Below are positions 1-8,918 of a stretch of DNA of 64,000 nucleotides, one piece after another. A program made the position numbers and the translations under genes. The stretch's first letter is position 1. Each line of letters starts with the position of its first letter. The notes beneath the pieces are model-generated. The model was not told the DNA's origin. It worked only from the letters and a program-made list of their open reading frames with translations, and made no database searches. This DNA comes from Liolophura sinensis (lineage: Eukaryota; Mollusca; Polyplacophora; Chitonida; Chitonidae): contig NW_027017988.1 in NCBI RefSeq assembly GCF_032854445.1, forward strand, positions 1 to 64,000. Direction: 5' to 3'.

Positions 1-37
1 TGGCGTGCTGACCCCCTCGATAACTGAGGCCCTCCTC
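1..37 (-). mobile_element. SINE-A head fragment (block A)
   Basis: These are the last 37 bases of the degenerate tRNA-derived SINE that is complete in the other blocks; the window edge cuts the rest. Confidence 0.65.
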
Positions 38-287
38 AAACAAAAATTAAATAAGTAAGTAAATGTAAAACGTTGTGAGGGCCGATAGAAAATCATGTGT
101 TTCTCTAACTGATTTCACTCCAATTTATTCTTTCATCAGCGTGTTGACAGAGTCAGTGGAATTCGGATGTTTAAATGGTTTCAAGCAACAAAGTATCATT
201 ACTTCAAGATATTAATATAACCTGAAGTCAGACAGCTTCTAAACCTGGATCACCGTGTTTTCCTGAATCGTTGATTAAATCAATTAA

Positions 288-408
288 CACCATACTGGAA
301 TCTCTGTTGCACCGTAAACACCATCCTGAATCTCTGCTGCACAGTAAATACCATCCTGAAACTCTGCTACACAGTAAGCACCATCCTGAATCTCTGCTGC
401 ACAGTAAA
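288..408. repeat. 30-bp minisatellite, 4 copies (block A)
   Basis: Four tandem copies of a 30-bp unit beginning CACCATCCTGAATC and ending GCACAGTAAA. The first copy is diverged (CACCATACTGG) and has one extra base, so it is 31 bp. The 30-bp period is ten codons, so open frames run through it on both strands; I do not regard these as genes. Confidence 0.93.
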
Positions 409-484
409 CACCGTCAGGAATTTTACACTGACTGCGATCAGATAGCATTTTTCTGTATAGACATGTATGTCGCTGTGCAACTGA

Positions 485-850
485 GTGAGTGAGTGAGTGC
501 TTGGGGTTTAACGTCGTACTCAACAATTTTTCAGTCATATGACGACGAAGGAATCATTAGGGTGCATGCACGTGTAATGTGCCTCCTTGTTGCAGGACGG
601 ATTTTCACCGCTCTTTTATTTAGTGCTGCATCACTGAGACGACTTACCAGAAGGCAAGTAAGCCGCCCCGCCCGAGCCATTATACTGAAACGGGTCAACC
701 AGTCGTTGCACTATCCCCTTCATGCTGAACGCCAAACGAGGAAGTTACAACTTCCTCTTTAAAGTCTTAGGTGTGACTCGACCCAAGGATTGATCCTGGA
801 TCTACCGGTCCCGAAGCGGACGCTCTACCAACTGTGCTATCCGGGCCGGT
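485..850 (-). mobile_element. SINE-B, tRNA-derived SINE (block A copy)
   Basis: Non-autonomous retroposon read on the minus strand, 366 bp. The tRNA-like head is at the right: RNA polymerase III A-box TAGCACAGTTGG (828-839 reversed) and B-box GATCAATCC (787-795 reversed). The 3' end at the left carries a (CACT)n tail, seen as GTGAGTGAG on the + strand. It is flanked by a perfect 12-bp target-site duplication, CTGTGCAACTGA, at 473-484 and 851-862, which implies mobilisation by a LINE reverse transcriptase. The same insertion is at the same place in every block, so it predates their multiplication. Near the 3' end, CGTCGT and ACGACG (512-517 and 542-547) can form a stem. Family membership in a named mollusc SINE clade is likely but unverified. 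Confidence 0.9.
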
Positions 851-1339
851 CTGTGCAACTGACGATCAGATAACATTTATCTGTAAAGACATGTATGTCT
901 CTGCGCCATTTACTGTACCTATGTCTTTCACTTCAGGCAAACCTTAGTCCTCCCATACATAACCCCACCTGACAAGGCTCCTACTCAGGCTATTTTATTT
1001 CCTAGTTGAAAGGAAGGCTTTAAGCATACATGTTTGTACATATAATATTAGTGGTGCGAGTTTTCAGTAATCCACAATTAACATATAACAGACCTTCAAA
1101 ACCCTCACAGAATCCAAACGAAGTCCACCGTAAGCACTCTGGAAAAAACATATTAGGAGCTCAAGTACGTCTATATCGCATTTTTTATTTCATTTCTAAC
1201 ATGATGAGATCACAGAGCTGTTACATTTATCTGTCAAAACCGTTAGTTTAATAAGGTACATATTTGTCCTGAAAGAAAGAGACAAAGTTATTGATCTCAT
1301 TAACGCACGTGTACCTGCCGACGAGCATCAGTTACCATT

Positions 1340-4300
1340 ACTATTACAATGATTACAATGTTCATCTTGTAACTCACCATGCTGTTATTATGATTACAAT
1401 GTTCATCTTGTAACTGAACATGCCAATATAATGATAACAATGTTCATTTTGCAACTGAACATGCTTTTATACTGATTACAATGTTCATCTTGTAACTACA
1501 TATGCTAAAATAATGATAACAATGTTCATCTTGTAATGAAATATGCTAATATAATGATTGCAATATTCATTTTGTAACTGAGCATGCTATTATATTGATT
1601 ACAATGATGATTTTGTAACAGTTGACGCTATTATAATGATTACAATGTTCACCTTGTAACTGAGCATGCTAATTATAATGATTTAAATGTTCACCTTGTC
1701 ACTGAACGTGCTATTATAATAATTTTAATGTTCATTTTGTAACTGAACACGGTATTAGGTTATTATAATGTTCATCTTGTAACTGAGTATGCTTTTATAA
1801 TGATTGCAATGTTCATCTTGTAACTGAGCATGTTTTTATAATGATTACAATGTTCACCTTGTAACTGAACATGCTTTTATAATGATTACAATGTTCATCT
1901 TGTAATTGAACGTGCTAATATAATGAATACAATGTTTTTTTTTGTAACTGATGATGTTATTATAATGATTACAATATTCATCTTGTAAGTTAATATGCTA
2001 ATGTAATGATAACAATGTCCATTTTGCAACTGACAATGCTTTTATACTGATTACAATGTTCACCTTGTCACTGATGATGTTTTTATAATGATTACAATGT
2101 TCATCTTGTAACTACATATGCTATAATACTGATTACAATGTTCATCTTGTAATGAAATATGCTAATATAGTAACTGCAATATTAATTTTGTAACTGAGCA
2201 TGCTATTATATTGATTACAATGATGATTTTGTACCGTTGACGCTATTATAATGATTACAATATTAATTTTGTAAACTGAGCATGCTATTATTACTGATTA
2301 CAATGTTCATCTTGTAACTGAAACATGCTATTATAATGATTACAATGTTCATGGTGTAACTGAACATGCTATTATACTGATAACAATGTTCATCTTGTAA
2401 CTGGGCATACTAGTATAATGATTACAATGTTCATTTTGTAACTGAGCATGCTATTATACTGATTACAATTTTTATCTTTTAATTGAGCATGCTATTATAA
2501 TAATTACATTGCTCATCTTGTAATTTGAGCAAGCTATTATAATTATTACAATGTTCATCTTGTAATTGAGCATACTAGTATAATGATTACAATGTTAATT
2601 TTGTAACTGAGCATGCTATTTTACTGATTACAATGTTCATCTTGTAATTTAGCATGCTATTATAATGATTACAATGTTCATGTTGTAACTGAACATGCTA
2701 TTATACTGATAACAATGTTCATCTTGTACTGAACATAACAATTACAATAATTACAATGTTGATTTGTAACTGAATATGCTATTATAATTGATTACAATGT
2801 TCATCTTGTAACTGAACATCCTAATATAATGATTACAATGTTCATCTGGTAACTGAGTGAAGTGCTTGGGTTTTAACGTCGTTCTCTCTGGTAACTGAAC
2901 ATGTTATTATAATGATTACAATGTTCATCTTGTAACTGAGCATACTAGTATAATGATTACATTGTTAATTTTGTAACTGAGCATGCTATTATACTGATTA
3001 CAATGTTCATCTTGTAATTGAGCAGCTATTATAATGAATACAATGTTTGTGTTGTTACTGAACATGCTTTTATACTGATAACAATGTTCATCTTGTAACT
3101 AAGCATGATATTAATAATTACAATGTTCATTAGTAAGTGAACATGCTATTATAATAATTACAATGTTCATCTTGTAACTGAACGTCCTAATATGATGATT
3201 ACAATGATCCATCTTGTAAGTAAACATGTTAATATAATGATTACAATGTTCACCTTGTAAATGAACATGCCATTACAATAACTAAAATATTTATCTTGTA
3301 ACTGACATGCTATTATATCAATTACAATCCTCACGTTTCAACTAAACGTGCTAATATAATGATTACAATGTTTATCTTGTAACTGGAAGATGCTATTATA
3401 AAAATTACAATTGGTGTCTTGTAACTGAACATGCTATTATAGTACTTACAAAAATCACCTTGTAACTGAACATGCTATTATAATGATTACAATGTTCACC
3501 ATGTCACTGAAAGTGATATTATAATAGTTTTAATGTTCATTTTGTAACTGAACACGGTATTAGGTTATTGCAATGTTCATCCTTGTAACCGAATATGCTA
3601 TTATAATGATTACAATGTTCATCTTGTAACTGAGCATGCTATTACAATGATTACAATGTTCATCTTGTAACTGACCATGCTGTTATTATGATTACAATGT
3701 TTATCTTGTAACTGAACAGGCTAATATAATGATTACAATGTTCATTTTGCAACTGAACATGCTTTTTTACTGATTACAAAGTTCATCTTGTAACTACATA
3801 TGCTATAATAATGATTACAATGTTCATCTTGTAATGAAATATGCTAATATAATGATTGCAATATTCATTGTGTAACTGAGCATGATATTATATTAATTAC
3901 AATAATGATTTTTCAACCGTTGACGCTATTATAATGATTACAATGTTCACCTTGTAACTGAGCATGCTATTATAAAAATTTTAATGTTCATTTTGTAACT
4001 GAACAACGGTATTAGGATGTTATAATGTTCATCTTGTAACTGAATATGCTATTATAATGATTGCAATGTTCATCTTGGCACTGAACATTCTATTATAATG
4101 ATTTCAATGTTCATTTTGTAACTGAACACGCTATTAAATTATTACAATGTTCATCCTGTTACTGAACATGCTATTATAATGATTACAATGTTTTTATAAT
4201 GATTACAATGTTCATCTTGTAATTGAACATGCAATTATATGAATTACAATCTTCACTTTGTAACTGAACATGCTATTACAAGATTACAATGTTCATCTTG

Positions 4301-6907
4301 TAACTGAACATGCTATTATGTCCGATTACAATATTCATCTTGCAACTGAGCATGATATTATTAATGATTACAATGATCATCTTGTAATTGAACGTGCTAA
4401 TATAATGAATACAATGTTCATTATGTAACTGATGATGTTATTATAATGATTACAATATTCATCTTCTGACTGAATATGCCTAATGTAATGATTACAATGT
4501 CCATTTTGCAACTGAGCATGCTTTTATACTGATTACAATGTCCACCTTGTAACTGAACATGCTATTATAATGATTACAATGTTCATCTTGTAATTGAACG
4601 TGCTAATATAATGAATACAATGTTCCATTTGTAACTGATGATGTTATTATAATGATTAAAATATTCATCTTGTAACTGAATATGCTAATGTAATGATTAT
4701 AATGTCCATTTTACAACTGAGCATGCTTTTATACTGATTACAATGTCCACCTTGTAACTGAACATGCTATTATAATGAATTCAATGTTTATCTTGTAACT
4801 GAGCATGTTTTTATATGATTACAATGTTCACCTTGCAACTGATGATGTTTTTATAATGATTACAATGTTCATCTTGTAACTGAACATGTAATTATAAGGA
4901 TAACAATGTTCACTTTGTAACTGGGACATGCTATTACAATGATTACAATGTTCATCTTGTAACTAAACATGCTATTATGTCGATTACAATCTTCATCTTG
5001 CAACTGAGCTCGATATTATAATGATTACAATGTTCATCTTGTAATTGAACGTGCTAATATAATGAATACAATGTTCATTTGTAACTGATGATGTTATTAT
5101 AATGATTACAATGTTCATCTTGTAATTGAACGTGCTAATATAATGAATACAATGTTCATTTTGTAACTGATGATGTTATTTTAATGATTACAATATTCAT
5201 CTTGTAACTGAATATTCTAATGTAATGATTACAATGTCTATTTTTGCAACTGAGCATGCTTTTATACTGATTACAATGTTCACTTTGTAACTGATGATGT
5301 TTTTATAATGATTACAATGTTCATCTTGTAACTACATATGCTATAATAATGATTACATTGTTCATTTTTAATTAAAATATGGTAATATAATGGTTGCAAT
5401 ATTCATTTTGTAACTGAGCATGCTATTATATTGATTACAATGATGATTTTGTAACCGTTGACGCTATTATAATGATTACAATGTTTACTTTGTAACTGAA
5501 CATGCTATTACAATGTTTACAATGTGCATCTTGTAACTGAACATGCTATTATGTCGATTACAATCTTCATCTTGTAACTGAAAATGATATTATAAATGAT
5601 AACAATGTTTATCTTGCAACTGAGCATGCTATTATAATGATTACAATGTTCACTTCGTAAACTGAACATGCTAATTTAACTATTACAATGTTCATCTTGT
5701 AACTGGGCATTATTTTATAATGATTACAATGTTCACCTTGTAACTGAGCAGGCTATTGTAATGATCACAATGTTCACCTTGTAACTGAGCACATTATTAT
5801 AATGATTACAATGTTCATCTTGTAACTATATATGCTATTGTAATGATTACAATGTCCATTTTGCAACTGAGCATGCTTGTATACTGATTACAATGTTCAC
5901 CTTGCAACTGATGATGTTTTTATAATGATTACAATGTTCATCTTGTAACTGAACATGCAATTATAAGGATTACAATGTTCACTTTGTAAACTGAACATGC
6001 TATTACAATGATTGCAATGTTTACTTCGTAACTGAACATGCTATTATAACTATTACAATGTTCATCTTGTAACTGGGCATGTTTTTATAATGATTACAAT
6101 GTTTATCTTGTAACTGAGCACGCTATTGTAATGATTACAATGTTCACCTTGTAACTGAGCACATTATTATAATGATTACAATGTTCATCTTGTAATTGAA
6201 CGTGCTAATATAATGAATACAATGTTCATTTTGTAACTGATGATGTTATTTTAATGATTACAATATTCATCTTGTAACTGAATATGCTAATGTAATGATT
6301 ACAATGTCCATTTTGCAACTGAGCATGCTTTTATACTGATTACAATGTCCACCTTGTAACTGAACATGCTATTATAATGATTACAATGTTCATCTTGTAA
6401 CTGAGCATGCTTTTATACTGATTACAATGTTCACCTTTTAACTGAACATGCTATTTTAATGATGACAATGTTCATTTTGTAACTAAACATGCTATTATGT
6501 CGATTACAATCTTCATCTTGTAACTGAAAATGATATTATAATGATTACAATGTTTATCTTGCAACTGAGCATGCTATTATAATGATTACAATGTTCACTT
6601 CGTAACTGAACATGCTATTATAACTATTACAATGTTCATCTTGTAATTGGACATGTTTTTATAATGATTACAATGTTCACCTTGTAACTGAACATGCTAT
6701 TATAATGATTACAATGTTCATCTTGTAACTGAACATGATATTATGATTACAATTTTCATCTTGTAACTGAGCTTTCTATTATAATGATTACAATGTTTAC
6801 CTTGTAACTGAGCGTGCTCATATAATGATTACAATGTTCACCTTGTAACTGAGCATGCTAATATAATGATTACAATGTTTATCTTGTAACTGAGCATGCT
6901 ATTATAA
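1340..6907. repeat. Minisatellite array 1 (41-bp unit)
   Basis: About 136 tandem copies of a 41-bp AT-rich unit. The unit reads AGCATGCT (or AACATGCT), then ATTATAAT, then a 25-bp part that opens GATTACAA and closes TTGTAACTG. Copies differ by a few substitutions, and the variants recur in the same order in the other arrays, so arrays were copied as blocks. It contains the truncated SINE-B tail at 2857-2886 and a 20-bp truncated unit at 4181-4200. Compared with array 4 it lacks a run of 17 units near 1820. It is rich in single-base indels. No gene is seen. Codon phase is lost every unit because 41 is not a multiple of three. Confidence 0.97.
2857..2886 (-). mobile_element. Truncated SINE-B 3' tail in array 1
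   Basis: A 30-bp insert resembling the SINE-B 3' end (GCTTGGGTTTTAACGTCGTT on the + strand), flanked by the 12-bp duplication TCTGGTAACTGA at 2845-2856 and 2887-2898. It reads as a severely 5'-truncated retroposition into one 41-bp unit. This copy has one extra A compared with the 29-bp form in the other arrays. Confidence 0.8.
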
Positions 6908-7168
6908 AACACGAGTCTCTTTAACTGGATTTAGTCTATTTCAGCTGAAGGGAAAAATTAAAGATTTAGTCTGGATAATGTGTGGGGATAAGATGAGCAT
7001 TTTAGCGTGTATTAGGTCCAAACTGCATCTTTGTACCGTTGATCGTTGAGAAGAAATAGAAGGCATTTCTCAATATTGGCACTTAAAAGATGGTGCCAGC
7101 TAGGAAATCAGCTCTAACCCCAGTGTTCCATGTGGGATTACAGATTTTCTTTCATACTTGCATTACAA

Positions 7169-7652
7169 TGTGACGTCAAACCCAATCATCCAGTCATTCG
7201 GTGATTACTGTTACACAACAATTGAATCAAACCTTTCAGGTGTCATTTCAAGAGATCTAAAACGCTATCTAGTTAGCAACAAAGGCTTCAAAGGCTTAAT
7301 TTGTGCTCTTGTGTACACAGTGCTTATTAGTACACGGACCCTGTCTGTGGAATTTTGTGTATATGTCGTCATACACTCAGTTATACTGTGGACTTTCCCT
7401 CTTGTAAACATTGCCTCTGTGCATTTTTCAGCATTGTGTAAGTACTTTAGTATTTGTATAGATATTGCTATCATTTCTTGTTAAACTTAAGTATTTTAGC
7501 TCTTGTAAAAGTCTTTTTATCTGTTCCTGTTAAATGTAATAAATTGTTAAAAAAAAAATCTGCTGGTTTTGGTTACTTTTTTGTGCGGCTAAACTGTCGT
7601 GTATTTCGAACAAGCCATCTCTTTATAATACAGATAGTTTTGGGTCGTAACA
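7169..7652 (+). mobile_element. Candidate solo LTR (block B copy)
   Basis: A 484-bp stretch beginning TGTGACG and ending CGTAACA, which are inverted repeats with one mismatch and carry the TG...CA ends of retroviral-type LTRs. An AATAAA signal lies at 7538-7543, followed by an A-run and a T/G-rich stretch, as expected of an R-U5 boundary. No convincing coding capacity is seen: the 108-residue frame inside is unlike any family I know. I found no matching 5-bp target duplication (TACAA on the left, TTATT on the right). It could instead be the 3' end of a retroposed transcript. Confidence 0.4.
7538..7543 (+). terminator. Polyadenylation signal AATAAA in the candidate LTR
   Basis: AATAAA followed 5 bases later by a run of A and then TCTGCTGGTTTTGG. 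It is present in all six complete blocks. It is a plausible 3'-end processing signal for a retroelement transcript, but not shown to be active. Confidence 0.3.
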
Positions 7653-7842
7653 TTATTTATTTATTTATTTGGTGTACTGGGGGAAACCCACGACTACCCG
7701 CAGGTTGCCAGAAGACCTCCTCATGGACGGCAAAAAGAGGAAGCCAGCCTGAGCTGGACTTGAACTCACAGCGACCGCATCGGTTGGAAGCCCATTGCAG
7801 GGCGATGGCGTGCTGACCCCCTCGATAACTGAGGCCCTCCTC
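7653..7842 (-). mobile_element. SINE-A, degenerate tRNA-derived SINE (block B copy)
   Basis: 190 bp on the minus strand. The left end is an (AAAT)n-type tail, seen as TTATTTATTTATTT on the + strand. The body shares long stretches with SINE-C at 62811-63082: GAAACCCACGAC, CCGCAGGTTGC, GAGGAAGCCAGC and ACTCACAGCGACCGCAT. The right end is a decayed tRNA-like head. It lacks the 3' hairpin domain that SINE-B and SINE-C carry. No clear target-site duplication was found, consistent with an older insertion. Confidence 0.72.
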
Positions 7843-8093
7843 AAACAAAAATTAAATAAGTAAGTAAAATGTAAAACGTTGTGAGGCCGATAGAAAATCA
7901 TGTGTTTCTCTAACTGATTTCACTCCAATTTATTCTTTCATCCAGCGTGTTGACAGAGTCAGTGGAATTCGGATGTTTAAATGGTTTCAAGCAACAAAGT
8001 ATCATTACTTCAAGATATTAATATAACCTGAAGTCAGACAGCTTCTAAACCTGGATCACCGTGTTTTCCTGAATCGTTGATTAAATCAATTAA

Positions 8094-8213
8094 CACCATA
8101 CTGAATCTCTGTTGCACCGTAAACACCATCCTGAATCTCTGCTGCACAGTAAATACCATCCTGAAACTCTGCTACACAGTAAGCACCATCCTGAATCTCT
8201 GCTGCACAGTAAA
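8094..8213. repeat. 30-bp minisatellite, 4 copies (block B)
   Basis: Copies at 8094, 8124, 8154 and 8184, followed by a broken fifth copy (CACCGTCAGG). The third copy is distinctive (TACCATCCTGAAAC). Confidence 0.95.
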
Positions 8214-8289
8214 CACCGTCAGGAATTTTACACTGACTGCGATCAGATAGCATTTTTCTGTATAGACATGTATGTCGCTGTGCAACTGA

Positions 8290-8323
8290 GTGAGTGAGTG
8301 AGTGCTTGGGGTTTAACGTCGTA
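8290..8323 (-). mobile_element. SINE-B, left part (block B, split by the transposon)
   Basis: The (TGAG)n tail and start of the 3' hairpin of SINE-B. The left target duplication CTGTGCAACTGA is at 8278-8289. The transposon entered at the TA next to CGTCG, inside the left arm of the hairpin. Confidence 0.9.
8322..8323. other. TA target-site duplication, left
   Basis: The empty site in the other blocks reads CGTCGTACTCAAC. Here TA occurs on both sides of the element (8322-8323 and 11714-11715), the expected signature of Tc1/mariner/pogo integration. Confidence 0.95.
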
Positions 8324-8347
8324 GGGGAGACTGGGGTGCACTGGGAC
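8324..8347 (+). repeat. Left terminal inverted repeat of the pogo element
   Basis: Begins GGGGAGACTGGGG, followed by TGCACTGGGAC. It pairs with 11690-11713 at 21 of 24 positions. The inner 15 bases are the element's recurrent GGGGTGCACTGGGAC motif. Confidence 0.95.
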
Positions 8348-8509
8348 GGTTTGCACATTTTGACTAAAATATTTGTTATAACTAACAGTATGAAAAAGAA
8401 GGATTGATTAATTTCTTGCTACTAACTAACACTTCAAAATAAAACACAATTGTATATATCTGCTTTATTGGTTTTCCACATTGGTAGACTTTTTTATTTG
8501 TAAAAAATT

Positions 8510-8567
8510 GTCCCACTGCGCCCCATGCTCGGGGTGCTTTGGGACAGGCCATGGGGTACACTGAGAC
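8510..8567. promoter_or_regulatory. Left subterminal motif cluster (candidate transposase-binding sites)
   Basis: Three diverged copies of the 15-bp terminal motif: inverted at 8510-8524, direct at 8531-8545 and direct at 8553-8567. The first two face each other across 6 bases and could form a hairpin. Multiple subterminal sites suggest cooperative transposase binding; this is inferred from position and similarity only. Confidence 0.6.
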
Positions 8568-8637
8568 ATACAATCAGTCAAGCATTAACCAATGCTAAAT
8601 CACAAGGTAGAATTATCCACACCATATGTATGCGCTT

Positions 8638-8643
8638 TTTATT
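8638..8643 (-). terminator. Candidate polyadenylation signal for the transposase gene
   Basis: AATAAA on the minus strand, about 280 bp past the transposase stop codon. A second AATAAA lies closer to the element end, near 8463. Both are weak assignments. Confidence 0.3.
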
Positions 8644-8918
8644 GAACTCCAGAACAAGGAGGAGTTTAAACAGATATCAAAATATCTAACCATACAACAT
8701 AAATGTTTGATCATTTCCTGCATTGTCTCCATGCAGTATGTAATATTACATCATTAACCAATGGGATGATTACAAAATGGTAACAGTCAGAGAGAAAATT
8801 AACACAATATAATGTCAGTGTTGATCGAATTATTATAACACTCGATGAAACTTAACTCCAACAACAAACTCAAACATTTGGTGCCAGAAAACGATTATAA
8901 TTCTGCTATCAAGACAAT

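Larger units (their letters stand above)
1..1339. repeat. Spacer block A (left-truncated copy of the composite repeat unit)
   Basis: This is the right-hand 60% of the conserved spacer seen complete in blocks B-G. It opens inside SINE-A (1-37). Then come about 250 bp without recognisable content, the 30-bp repeats (288-408), SINE-B (485-850) with flanking duplications, and 863-1339, where I recognise nothing. Relative to the other blocks it has several single-base insertions or losses, for example an extra G near 65, a missing C near 138, an extra G at the first 30-bp repeat and an extra T near 1005. The frames opened by these are not supported as genes. Confidence 0.93.

Noticed and set aside
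1340-6907. CRISPR-like array because of regular short repeats
   Set aside because: The 41-bp units are head to tail without unique spacers, the setting is eukaryotic, and no cas genes are present.
7770-7790. Resemblance of TCGGTTGGAAGCCC in SINE-A to a CENP-B box
   Set aside because: Core positions of the CENP-B box do not match, it lies in a SINE, and the 41-bp unit has no such motif. I cannot support a centromere call from it.
7158-7816. Overlapping open frames of 108 and 120 residues repeated in each spacer block
   Set aside because: They lie across the candidate LTR, its A-run and SINE-A. They recur only because the blocks are near-identical, are altered by small indels (the second is 90 residues in F and G), and resemble no protein family I know.
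8112-8297. 61-residue frame with ten-residue repeats (HHPESLLHSK) and its minus-strand partner
   Set aside because: A 30-bp tandem repeat is a multiple of three and keeps frames open on both strands. Copy number varies between blocks, and there is no start context or conserved neighbour.
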